Origin: Bacillota bacterium
GTDB lineage: Bacteria > Bacillota > Dethiobacteria > DTU022
NCBI GenBank assembly: GCA_012799185.1
Contig: JAAZLS010000071.1
Span: forward strand, 1 to 40,264
Direction: 5' to 3'
Length of the DNA stretch: 40,264 nt
Shown: in pieces, positions 1 through 8,700 of the stretch
Layout: each line of letters begins with the position of its first letter
Numbering within the stretch: position 1 is the first letter of the stretch
The notes under the pieces: generated by a model
Seen by the model: only the letters and a program-made list of their open reading frames with translations
Told to the model about the DNA's origin: nothing
Database searches by the model: none
Program-made: the position numbers and the translations under genes

Positions 1-1
1 A

Positions 2-268
2 AGTTCCCTGCAAAAGGTAGTCGAGCGGGCAGTAGTTGCCTCCAAACGGGAAGAACTGATTGCCGATACCCACCATGGGGAAGGTTCGGTAGCCGGGGCT
101 ACTCGCGAGGCATTGGCCCAAGTCATGCCGAAAGCACTGGGTTTAAATGTTGGGGGCAAGGTAGGTATTGCCCGCGATAAAAGTCACGTGGCGGTGGCCA
201 TATTCTTCGGGATCGGACTGTTACATTTAAACGAGGTGGCAGTGGGACTGGGACACCGGGCCATTTAG
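2..268 (+). CDS. HutP family protein, C-terminal part (gene truncated by window edge)
   Basis: Frame 2 is open from the window edge to TAG at 266-268: ...VASKREELIADTHHGEGSVAGATREALAQVMPKALGLNVGGKVGIARDKSHVAVAIFFGIGLLHLNEVAVGLGHRAI*. This resembles the C-terminal half of clostridial HutP-family proteins. Confidence 0.72.
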   Translation, partial: SSLQKVVERAVVASKREELIADTHHGEGSVAGATREALAQVMPKALGLNVGGKVGIARDKSHVAVAIFFGIGLLHLNEVAVGLGHRAI

Positions 269-361
269 CCCTTCGCGGCGGCGGGTTGCTCACCCCAGCT
301 AAAACCCCGACAACCACCAGCAAGCCCGTACGGCACTCGGCCGGCCTAGAAGAGAGGAACC

Positions 362-1891
362 ATGGCAGGCAGCTGGCCCACAAATATACGCTTTACAACG
401 CAGAGCTATCTTCTGCCTATCAGCTCCGGGTTCTTGTTGATCCTGGCTTTTCCCCGTTTTGAACAGGGTTACCTGGCTTGGGTGGCGCTGTTCCCATTGA
501 TTTGGTTCACCATTAACAACCCTCCCCGAAAGGCGGCTACCGGCGGCTTTCTTTACGCGGTGCCCATCACTCTCTATCTAAACTTTTACCTGGCAACCCT
601 ACTTTATGACTACCTTCCGCCCCTATTAGCTGTTTTCTCCACGGCCGCCTTGGTTGCACTGGTGAGCCTCTTTAGCGCCCTTTTTGCCGCCGGCGCCTCC
701 CGGGCAGCCAGGCTCTACCCTCCCCTTACACTGACTTTTGTCCTCCCCTCCCTTTGGGTACTCCTGGAATATACGCGGTCCCTAGGTTTCACAGGTTATA
801 ACGTCGGTTACCTAGGTTACAGCCAATGGCAATACCCATTACTACTAAATATTACCGCCACCTACGGCTACTGGGGGCTACCATTTCTGATGGTGGGGCT
901 CCAATGCCTGGTGTTAATGGCCGGATCCCGGCGTCTCTCCGGCCGAAAACTATTAATAGGGACGGTAATCTGGCTGGCCCTGGCGGGGGTAGGACTGTTC
1001 CTACCCACCACCTTCACCCGGGAGGAGCCGACTACCCCTACCTGGGCCGCCTTAATCCAGGGTAACAGCTCTCCGGAGGAGGTGTTAAGTGAAGGGGGTA
1101 AACAGCTCATCCTGAAGCGATATATAAAACTAACCCGACGGGCGGTAACCGATGAGCCCCGGGTAAAGCTGGTTGTCTGGCCGGAAACGGTAGTAGATCT
1201 GGCAGGCCCGGCCCCAGTTCATAAGACGGAGATGATAAACCTGGCTCAGGAACTAGAGATAAACCTTCTTTATGGGGCCCGGGTATTAAGCGAGGGGAGG
1301 CTCTACAATTCGATCCTTGCCCTACCCGAAGGGGGAGGCGGGATAACCTTTTACCATAAACATCGCTTGGTTCCGTTTGTGGAATATTTCCCCGCGGAAA
1401 GGCTGCTTAATTCCATGCTTAATCTTGATATTAAAATCGGCGGGTACACCGCCGGTAAAAGCAAACCTACCATCTTTAACCTTTCAGGGATACCCCTGGC
1501 GGGGGTGATCTGCTTTGAATCGTACTTTGGCGATCACACCCGCCGGTTTGCCCGAGACGGAGCCCGGCACCTGTTTATCCTTACCAATGATGCCTGGTTT
1601 GAAAAGTCGATCAGCTTGGAACAGCATGCTCAGGTGGCGGCCCTCCGGGCTGCCGAGAGCGGAATTGGGGTTACCCAGGTTGCCAACAGTGGAATTACCC
1701 TTTCCTTTGATCACCGGGGTAAAGAGCTTTTCCGCTCTCCGAAATTAACCGAAAAAATTATAATTGCTCCCTTAAGCACCGGAGGTCGCTCTACCCTTTA
1801 CCGCCGGTGGGGCAACTATCTTCCCGCCTTTTGCGGGTTCTATTTGCTCCTTCTCGGCGGCACTACCCTCTACCGACGGTTAAGACCATAA
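362..1891 (+). CDS. lnt: Apolipoprotein N-acyltransferase
   Basis: Multi-TM N-terminus plus a nitrilase-like domain with Glu (VVWPETVVD), Lys (YHKHRLVPFVEYFP) and Cys (GVICFESYFGD) catalytic motifs. SD-like GAGAGGA upstream. Confidence 0.93.
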   Translation: MAGSWPTNIRFTTQSYLLPISSGFLLILAFPRFEQGYLAWVALFPLIWFTINNPPRKAATGGFLYAVPITLYLNFYLATLLYDYLPPLLAVFSTAALVALVSLFSALFAAGASRAARLYPPLTLTFVLPSLWVLLEYTRSLGFTGYNVGYLGYSQWQYPLLLNITATYGYWGLPFLMVGLQCLVLMAGSRRLSGRKLLIGTVIWLALAGVGLFLPTTFTREEPTTPTWAALIQGNSSPEEVLSEGGKQLILKRYIKLTRRAVTDEPRVKLVVWPETVVDLAGPAPVHKTEMINLAQELEINLLYGARVLSEGRLYNSILALPEGGGGITFYHKHRLVPFVEYFPAERLLNSMLNLDIKIGGYTAGKSKPTIFNLSGIPLAGVICFESYFGDHTRRFARDGARHLFILTNDAWFEKSISLEQHAQVAALRAAESGIGVTQVANSGITLSFDHRGKELFRSPKLTEKIIIAPLSTGGRSTLYRRWGNYLPAFCGFYLLLLGGTTLYRRLRP

Positions 1892-1902
1892 ACCGGCGGG
1901 GC

Positions 1903-3060
1903 TTACATCCCCTTGATTAGTACTACCGGGGTGCCGGCATCGGCGGAACCGCTAACTAAATCGGCCAGGCTGGCCATTACATCCTCCAAACGCCGGGGGG
2001 TGGTCCCTTCTCGCTCCGCACTGGAGGAGGAGAAGGCCTCCTGCTTGCTTTTCCGAAGGAGCTCTTCAATCTCCGCCGGGCTTTTCCCCTGGGAATAATA
2101 GAGATCGGCCAGGTACTTATACTTGATCCCTTCCCGGATCCGGTTTAAACCACCGGTAGCGGCGAAGGCCGGCCGGGGGTCGTTTAGCTCATATATACCG
2201 GTAGTGGGATCACAGTAGGCCCCGTCCCCGTAAATTAAAACCTCCAGCCGGACCCCCAGGTCGTCGGCTACTTTTTGTTGCAGCCTTTCTACCAGTTGCT
2301 GCCCGTTCTTAGGAGCCAGCTTTAACTGGTATTCAGTCGATTTGTTACTGCCCAGAAGCCCCCACTCCGAAGAGGCCTCTCCCCGGTTACAAAGCTCCTC
2401 CAAGGTAATACAGTTATCAACCAGTTCCTTGATCTTTTCCCGGGTCGCTTCGCGCCGGTGAACATTGGATACAATTACACCCCGGGGATAATGGGAGGCT
2501 ATCGCTAAGGGATTATTATCTAAAAAGAGTACTGCCCCCGCCCCGGCATCGCTGATCAGCTCCTGGTAAAGCTTGATATAGTTTATCCCGGTAACCGGGT
2601 GGGTAAATCCCCGGTCACCGAGCAGCCGGTCGGGGATAACCCGGTTCCCCAACTGCCCAGCCAATTCGGGGGTGACAACCTGGTTGCCCATTTCATCAGT
2701 GGGAACAGAAAACTGGACGATAACCTTTCCCCGGGGCACCGCGCGGGCTATCCCCATCAGGATCAAAGAGAAACGGTTCCTGCTGGCGGTAGGAAATACT
2801 ACTCCCACCCGGCTATCCGGGGGAAGATTCAGCTTGCGGCTGACATCTAGCGCCACGTCCTCCACCGAGATAAAATTATTCTGAGCCCTGGCAACCACCG
2901 ATTCGGTAATGCAGACAATATCACCATCACTTAATAGCCCATCCCGGTGGCACTCCTTAAGCTTGCTATAAACCTTCTCCACCAGGGACATACCGGGCAA
3001 AATAACTCCCATTTTTATACCAAAGGCCAGTGCCCCCACGTAATCAGGCAGCTTAACCAT
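1903..3060 (-). CDS. Coenzyme F420-0:L-glutamate ligase (CofE/FbiB)-like family protein
   Basis: Full-length ORF with the F420_ligase-type pattern (DGDIVCITESVVARAQ, NRFSLILMGIARAVPRGKVIVQ, PRGVIVSNVHRREATREKI, DGAYCDPTTGIYELNDP). Confidence 0.82.
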   Translation of the reverse strand: MVKLPDYVGALAFGIKMGVILPGMSLVEKVYSKLKECHRDGLLSDGDIVCITESVVARAQNNFISVEDVALDVSRKLNLPPDSRVGVVFPTASRNRFSLILMGIARAVPRGKVIVQFSVPTDEMGNQVVTPELAGQLGNRVIPDRLLGDRGFTHPVTGINYIKLYQELISDAGAGAVLFLDNNPLAIASHYPRGVIVSNVHRREATREKIKELVDNCITLEELCNRGEASSEWGLLGSNKSTEYQLKLAPKNGQQLVERLQQKVADDLGVRLEVLIYGDGAYCDPTTGIYELNDPRPAFAATGGLNRIREGIKYKYLADLYYSQGKSPAEIEELLRKSKQEAFSSSSAEREGTTPRRLEDVMASLADLVSGSADAGTPVVLIKGM

Positions 3061-3069
3061 CCTATTCCA

Positions 3070-3705
3070 TCACCCCTTTATATCTTTAGCCGGGTCCAGG
3101 GTAAGTGCAGCCAATTTTTTCCCGGCATGCTTATAATCATCCCAGGTGTTAATGTTAAAAAAAGAATCCTGATGGGGATCGAATCGCCTGATCTCTTTTA
3201 AACCAATAGTTTTAACATTAAGCCGGTCATAAAAGCCGGTTACTTTAAAGTTCCGGCTTAAAATTTGTCGTTCCATAACCTTTAGGCAAGAACGGCTATA
3301 ATAAGCGTGCAGCGGCTGATAGTAGGAATCGGTCCTGGGGACAACTACATCGTAATCGGCGGCGTACCGCCCCATGAAGTTGATAAAATCCAGGTTCAAA
3401 AAAGGCATATCACAGGCTACTACAAACTGGTACGGCAACCCGGTAGCCATCAATCCGGCATGAATCCCCCGCAAGGGATTTTTAGCGCCACCGGTAAGCC
3501 GATCCCGGACAATCGCCACCGGCAGGTGGCCAAAAACGTGGTCATCATTTGTAACTAGCGTCACATGGTGAAAATGGGGCTGCAACAGCCGGACCACCCT
3601 TTCCACCAGGGTTACCCCACCCAGTTTTAAGAGGGTCTTCGGTTGCCCCATCCGACTGCTAGCACCCCCGGCCAACACGATTGCACCTTTTTGACTAAGC
3701 TTCAC
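3070..3705 (-). CDS. mobA: Molybdenum cofactor guanylyltransferase-like nucleotidyltransferase
   Basis: N-terminal LAGGASSRMGQPKTLLKLGG nucleotidyltransferase signature, plus VACDMPFL. Confidence 0.88.
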   Translation of the reverse strand: MKLSQKGAIVLAGGASSRMGQPKTLLKLGGVTLVERVVRLLQPHFHHVTLVTNDDHVFGHLPVAIVRDRLTGGAKNPLRGIHAGLMATGLPYQFVVACDMPFLNLDFINFMGRYAADYDVVVPRTDSYYQPLHAYYSRSCLKVMERQILSRNFKVTGFYDRLNVKTIGLKEIRRFDPHQDSFFNINTWDDYKHAGKKLAALTLDPAKDIKG

Positions 3706-4439
3706 CTCACCATCTCCCGGCTACCTGGTAAATTTTTTTTTATTCCACGGCGCCTTTTCCACTCCGTAATAAACACTATAAATACCGCCACTTCAAATAA
3801 CAAGATCAGCGGAACCGCCATCAATAGCTGCGATAGTATGTCGGGAGGGGTAATGATTGCCGAAATCGCCAGGATTACCACCAAGGCATGTTTCCAGTAC
3901 CCTTGTAAAGTCCGGGCAGTGATTAGCTCCAACCTGGAGAGAATCCAGGCCAGCAGGGGGATCTGAAATACCAACCCGAAGGTGATAGTTAAAGAGCAGA
4001 CAAAGGTTACGTAATCGCTAATATTTATATAGGGCTGGAGCTGATCCGAGGCAAACTTTAGAAAGAAGTTCCATATAAACGGGATAAAGAGGTAATAACT
4101 AAAGAGACTGCCCCCTATAAACAGGATACAGAACCCGGCAACCGCCCCAAGAAATAATTTTTTCTCCTCCCGGTACAGGGCCGGCATTAGGAAAGCCAAC
4201 CCCTGGTAAAGGACAACGGGAAAGGCTAGCCCGACCCCGGCTATTAGGGCCAACCGCAGGTTAGCGGCAAAGGCCTCCGGCGGCGAAATGTAGATAAACC
4301 TGATGCCACCCACCGGCACAGCCAGGATTTCCCGGATTAGATCTACTTTCGTAAAAGCGAAGATAGCGGCCGCCAGAAAAGCACCACCAGCCAGGAAAAA
4401 GCGCTGCCGAAGTTCAGACAGATGCTCCAGCACGGTCAT
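3702..4439 (-). CDS. tatC: Twin-arginine translocase subunit TatC
   Basis: MTVLEHLSELRQRFFLAG start, multi-TM, FISPPEAF-like motif. Start chosen at 4439 after a GGGAGGG SD; the ORF track extends to 4463. Confidence 0.94.
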   Translation of the reverse strand: MTVLEHLSELRQRFFLAGGAFLAAAIFAFTKVDLIREILAVPVGGIRFIYISPPEAFAANLRLALIAGVGLAFPVVLYQGLAFLMPALYREEKKLFLGAVAGFCILFIGGSLFSYYLFIPFIWNFFLKFASDQLQPYINISDYVTFVCSLTITFGLVFQIPLLAWILSRLELITARTLQGYWKHALVVILAISAIITPPDILSQLLMAVPLILLFEVAVFIVFITEWKRRRGIKKNLPGSREMVR

Positions 4440-4483
4440 GGTGCCCTCCCGGTCCTTGCCCAATTGCTCGGCCTCCTCTTCAG

Positions 4484-4669
4484 TTAGCCCTGATTTCCTG
4501 GGGGCCCGGGAGGAGACTCTTCATCCGGCGATTTGCCGCGCAGGCTATCTTTTAGCTCTACCACGCTCTTGCCGATCGCTTTAGCCAACCCCGGTAGCTT
4601 GGACGGCCCAAATATCAGCAAGATTACCGCCAGGATTACCAGTGCCTCCAATGGACCGATTTTCGGCAT
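4484..4669 (-). CDS. tatA: Sec-independent translocase TatA/TatE family protein (paralogue 1)
   Basis: MPKIGPLEALVILAVILLIFGPSKLPGLAKAIGKSVVELKDSLRG. Start trimmed to the ATG at 4669, which has an upstream GGGAGG SD; the N-terminal extension in the ORF track is not TatA-like. Confidence 0.9.
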   Translation of the reverse strand: MPKIGPLEALVILAVILLIFGPSKLPGLAKAIGKSVVELKDSLRGKSPDEESPPGPPGNQG

Positions 4670-4778
4670 TTCATAAACCTCCCTGCCAGTATAATGTAAA
4701 CAACTTTCCACTGGGTAAAGGTAACTTATCCGATTAAGACCGGGTTTAACCCCCCCGAGAAGACTTCCGGCTGTAGCC

Positions 4779-5009
4779 TTAAGAGCTGTCTCCCCTTTGC
4801 TCCGTCTGCTCCGATGGGGGCTCCTCTTCAGGCTCCCCATCCTCCAGGGTCAAGTTTTTCCCAATCTCCCGGGTAGCCTGCTGAAACTCCCGGATGCTTT
4901 TCCCCAGGGTGCGGGCCAGTTCCGGAAGCTTAGTCGGCCCAAATATGACCAGAGCGACTACTAGGATCACAATCAGTTCCCCCGGCCCGATACCACCTCG
5001 AAAAAACAT
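4779..5009 (-). CDS. tatA: Sec-independent translocase TatA/TatE family protein (paralogue 2)
   Basis: MFFRGGIGPGELIVILVVALVIFGPTKLPELARTLGKSIREFQQATREI: classic TatA/E TM-hinge-amphipathic helix. Confidence 0.92.
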   Translation of the reverse strand: MFFRGGIGPGELIVILVVALVIFGPTKLPELARTLGKSIREFQQATREIGKNLTLEDGEPEEEPPSEQTEQRGDSS

Positions 5010-5167
5010 GTAACCCCACCTCGATCTAATCGGTTGTTACCCCTGTTCCAGTAAACCCCTATCTTTATTTCTACATTATAGAAAAATATCCTTTTTCAAA
5101 TATAGGCTTGCCCTCCAGTAATCGGGAGGTTCATGTTTCCCCACGGGAAACCTGGAATTTACAGCCT

Positions 5168-5263
5168 TCAGCCCCTACCGCCACCTCCCAGGAGGAGGGC
5201 CAATAAGATACCGCCTACCACTACTACTCCGATCACTAACAGTAAGCCCAGCAATAGTTTCAA
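5168..5263 (-). CDS. Putative 31-aa single-transmembrane microprotein
   Basis: TTG start preceded by GGGGAAGGTGA (SD-like, about 6 nt spacer): MKLLLGLLLVIGVVVVGGILLALLLGGGGRG*. Below the length cut-off of the supplied ORF track. Confidence 0.5.
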   Translation of the reverse strand: MKLLLGLLLVIGVVVVGGILLALLLGGGGRG

Positions 5264-5279
5264 TTCTCGTCACCTTCCC

Positions 5280-5375
5280 CTACCTTTTGCCGAGTAGGAT
5301 CGCCAACAATATGCCAATCGCCACTACTGCTACCACCCCTAGCAACAGTATCGGCATCATACTAATACTGCCCAT
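5280..5375 (-). CDS. Putative 31-aa single-transmembrane microprotein (tandem partner)
   Basis: ATG start preceded by GGGGAGGGGAGCAGG (SD-like): MGSISMMPILLLGVVAVVAIGILLAILLGKR*. Shares length and a GILLA(I/L)LLG C-terminal TM segment with the neighbour. Confidence 0.55.
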   Translation of the reverse strand: MGSISMMPILLLGVVAVVAIGILLAILLGKR

Positions 5376-5535
5376 AAACCTGCTCCCCTCCCCGCCAATT
5401 CGAACTGTGTAGGTAATTCGAGACTTAGAAAGAATAACCTTTATCAACAGGAGGGAAAACTCGGCCTATCTCCGGGGGGAGCCGGTAATTTGACTTCTTT
5501 CACCGGGAGGGCTTATTATCGAACCGGGGTACTAA

Positions 5536-6663
5536 ATGATAAACTTAAAAGCAGAGACAATTACCACGATAGCAAAGGGCTACGGCCTGCTAGCAGGTAC
5601 GGCAGAAACGGCACCGCTTAACCATCTCCGCCCCCGGCTGGAACAGCGCCACCGGGAGGGACGGACCACCCCTTTCGAAGAGACTGCTATCGAGCGTCGC
5701 CTGGACCCAAAACTGACCTGGCCAGAGGTCCAGGGCCTTATCGTAATTGGCGGTTCATACCTATTGCCGCCCGCCGAACCGATTCGCTCCTCCCCGGGCC
5801 CACTAGGGAGGGTTGCCCGCTGCGCCCAGGGACTGGACTACCACCGGCAATTAAAATTAAAGGCCGAAGAACTGGTGGCCACCCTTCAGAAAAAAATAGG
5901 CCTCTCCCTGAACTATCGTCTCCTAATCGATCGGAACCCCCTGGTGGAGAGGGAGTTGGCCTTGCAGGCGGGCCTGGGGATCTCCGGGGAAAACTGTCAC
6001 TTGATCAACCCCACCGGGGGCTCGTACCTGGCCCTGGGCACCCTCTTGATCGACCGGCCGGTGGAGCCTTCCCCCCCAGCGGGGAAAAATGGATGCTTGC
6101 ACTGCGGTCGCTGCCGGGAGGCCTGCCCTACCGGCGCCCTGATCGCCCCCTACATTATCGACCCCCAGCGCTGCCTATCCTACATCTCCCAGGCCGGGGG
6201 GATAATACCGGAGGCCTTCCGTCCGCTGATGGGTAACCGGCTGTACGGCTGCGACCGCTGCCAGGAGGTATGCCCTTACAACCGGGAGGCAGAGGCCGCC
6301 AGCCTCCCCGCGCCCTCCTATCCGTTTTTTCCGGCCGAACCCCGCCTATTTCCCCTACTAACCATGACTAAAAGAGAGTTTTCATCAACTATAGCCTACA
6401 GTGCCGCCGGTTGGCGGGGTAAAACAACGATCCAGCGCAACGCGGTAGTGGCCTTGGGTAATTCTAAATATCCGGAGGCGGTCCCACCGCTGGCCCGGCT
6501 CTTGGCCCGGGATCCTCGCCCGTTAATCCGGCTCCACGCCGCCTGGTCCCTGGGTACCATCGGTACCGCCGGGGCTCGTTACTACCTAGAAAAGTGTCGC
6601 CACCGGGATCCGGACAGCTCAGTCCAGGAAGAAGCCCGGGTCGCCCTGGAACGAATGGGTTAA
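5536..6663 (+). CDS. queG: Epoxyqueuosine reductase
   Basis: Two [4Fe-4S] motifs (CLHCGRCREACPTGAL; CDRCQEVCPYN) and a C-terminal HEAT-like repeat region (NAVVALGNSKYPEAVPPLARLL...). Confidence 0.94.
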   Translation: MINLKAETITTIAKGYGLLAGTAETAPLNHLRPRLEQRHREGRTTPFEETAIERRLDPKLTWPEVQGLIVIGGSYLLPPAEPIRSSPGPLGRVARCAQGLDYHRQLKLKAEELVATLQKKIGLSLNYRLLIDRNPLVERELALQAGLGISGENCHLINPTGGSYLALGTLLIDRPVEPSPPAGKNGCLHCGRCREACPTGALIAPYIIDPQRCLSYISQAGGIIPEAFRPLMGNRLYGCDRCQEVCPYNREAEAASLPAPSYPFFPAEPRLFPLLTMTKREFSSTIAYSAAGWRGKTTIQRNAVVALGNSKYPEAVPPLARLLARDPRPLIRLHAAWSLGTIGTAGARYYLEKCRHRDPDSSVQEEARVALERMG

Positions 6664-6765
6664 CCGGAGATGCCTGCCCGTTAATTAAGATAAATGGGCG
6701 AATTTTTTCTTTTTAAAGTTATATATAATAATAATAATGTATTTAAACGCCAGGGAGAGTAAAAG

Positions 6766-7701
6766 ATGAAGGGGCCGGTTAACCTGCTCATAGAAAAGAT
6801 TACCCGGGGCCGGGATCTGGCGGTCCCCGCGGAAAGGATCCGCATCGGCTTAATTGAAGGCTGGTCCAGTATCCTGGTGAACCTGCTATTAACGGCAATA
6901 AAAGCCGGGGTCGGACTAGCTATAGGCAGTATAGCCCTGTTGGCAGATGCGGCCCATACCGCCTCCGATATCGCCTCTTCAGCAGTGGTGGTGATCGGGT
7001 TTAAGATATCCGGAAAGGCCCCGGATAAAGAACATCCCTTTGGCCACGGAAGGGCGGAATATCTGGTAGGGCTCTTTATAGCCGCCATGCTGATAGCGGT
7101 GGGCCTTTATTTTATCGTCGCCTCTTACCGTCGGTTAACCAGCGAACCGGTCCTTCGCCCCAGCCTTGCCGCAGTACTAATTACCCTGGTCGTTATCCTT
7201 TGCAAAGAATTCATGTACCACTTTTCTTTAAAACTGGGGCACCGGATCAATTCGGAAGCTTTAATTGCCGATGCCTGGCATCACCGCAGCGATGCGCTGA
7301 CCTCGGTCCTTGTCTTGATCGCCCTGGTCGGTAACCTATTTAAAATAAGCATACTGGACGCCCTCTTCGGGTTCCCGGTTTCCGGATTCCTGGTTTATAC
7401 CGGCCTGGGCCTGTTTCGCCGTTCAACCGACCGCCTCCTGGGCACCGGCCCAACCCCCGAAACCAGGGAGCGTATCATCAGCTCTATCCGATCGGTTGAA
7501 GGGGTACTCGATGCCCACGATTTAGTGGTTCACGATTACGGGACCATGAAATCGATTAGCCTGCATATTGAGGTTGATCGGAACCTGCCCCTCCCCGAAG
7601 CCCATGCCATTGCCGAGAGCGTAGAGACCTTGATAAAAGGGCAGCTGCCCTGCAGCGTAGTGGTCCATCTCGATCCCCGGGATGCGGAAAAGAGCGGCTA
7701 A
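6766..7701 (+). CDS. Cation diffusion facilitator (CDF) family transporter
   Basis: LLADAAHTASDI ... HPFGHGRAEYL ... DAWHHRSDALTS ... C-terminal dimerisation domain (VEGVLDAHDLVVHDYG). Confidence 0.93.
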   Translation: MKGPVNLLIEKITRGRDLAVPAERIRIGLIEGWSSILVNLLLTAIKAGVGLAIGSIALLADAAHTASDIASSAVVVIGFKISGKAPDKEHPFGHGRAEYLVGLFIAAMLIAVGLYFIVASYRRLTSEPVLRPSLAAVLITLVVILCKEFMYHFSLKLGHRINSEALIADAWHHRSDALTSVLVLIALVGNLFKISILDALFGFPVSGFLVYTGLGLFRRSTDRLLGTGPTPETRERIISSIRSVEGVLDAHDLVVHDYGTMKSISLHIEVDRNLPLPEAHAIAESVETLIKGQLPCSVVVHLDPRDAEKSG

Positions 7702-7799
7702 TAACCGGTACTCCCGCTGCCTTCCGGTTAATCCAATCATGAAACCCAGCCCGGTTCAATATAATTAGCTAAGGGCGAAATCTAACCGGGGGGTAGACT

Positions 7800-8681
7800 A
7801 TGGGTAAACGGCCACTTATACTTTTACTGGTGCTGGCGCTCCTGCTTTCCGCCGGTTGTCACCTTAACCCGGAAGAGGAAAAGCCGGGCAGGCTACTCGC
7901 CGTAGCTACTATTTTCCCGGTCGGCGACATCCTAACCAACCTGGGTGGAACGAGCATCACCCTAGTCACCCTCCTCCCGCCCGGAGCGAGCCCTCATACC
8001 TACGAGCCCCGGATGGAGCAGGTTAAGGCGGTCTCCTCAGCTGACCTTTTTATCTACGTGGGCGCCGGGCTGGACGACTGGGCCTTAAAACTAACCGCCG
8101 CCGGTTCACCCGCCCGGGTCCTGGAGCTTTCATCCCAGATCAACCTAGAAGAGGGGAGCCCACCGGGAACCGATCCCCACCTTTGGCTGGACCCGGTGAT
8201 AGTCCGAGAGCAGCTCTGTCCCCTCCTAGTAGAAGAGTTGGTCCGGCTACTCCCAGAAAGAGAAAGGAAATTCCGATCTAATTTAACAATCTACCAGGAG
8301 CAATTAGCCAGACTGGACCAGGAGATTCGCAGGGCGACCTCCGCTCTCCGCCGGCGCAAATTTATTTCCATGCACTCGGCTTGGACATATTTTGCCCAGC
8401 GTTATAATTTACAAGAGGTGGCGGCGGTTACCCTATCTCCCGGGCAGGAACCTTCAGCCGCCCGGGTAACGGAAGTCATAGAGCTGGCGATTGAACAAGA
8501 TGTGGGGGCGATCCTGGCCGAACCCCAGCTACCGACAAGGCTGGCCGAAAGAATTGCGGAAGAGTCCGGGTGCAAGCTATTTATTGCCGATCCCCTGGGC
8601 GGGAGCCGGTTGCCAGGGAGAGATAGTTACCTGGGGCTAATGCGCTACAATTTAGATCTCTTTAGACAGGCATTAAATTAA
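7800..8681 (+). CDS. Metal (Zn/Mn) ABC transporter substrate-binding lipoprotein, ZnuA-like
   Basis: Lipobox-like LLLSAGC; metal-binding His in GASPHTYEP, GTDPHLWLDP and SMHSAWTYFAQRY; followed by ATPase and permease genes. Confidence 0.92.
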   Translation: MGKRPLILLLVLALLLSAGCHLNPEEEKPGRLLAVATIFPVGDILTNLGGTSITLVTLLPPGASPHTYEPRMEQVKAVSSADLFIYVGAGLDDWALKLTAAGSPARVLELSSQINLEEGSPPGTDPHLWLDPVIVREQLCPLLVEELVRLLPERERKFRSNLTIYQEQLARLDQEIRRATSALRRRKFISMHSAWTYFAQRYNLQEVAAVTLSPGQEPSAARVTEVIELAIEQDVGAILAEPQLPTRLAERIAEESGCKLFIADPLGGSRLPGRDSYLGLMRYNLDLFRQALN

Positions 8682-8700
8682 TAGAAGGGGGGCGAAACCG

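Noticed and set aside
123-383. Minus-strand 86-aa ORF at the window start
   Set aside because: Overlaps the HutP-family reading frame on the plus strand; low-complexity Pro/Arg composition typical of antisense ORFs in GC-rich DNA.
5130-5152. GTTTCCCCACGGGAAAC, a possible parS centromere site (mnmG is in the window)
   Set aside because: The centre is longer than the canonical TGTTTCACGTGAAACA palindrome, and there are no parA/parB genes or other parS-like sites here. More likely a simple hairpin.
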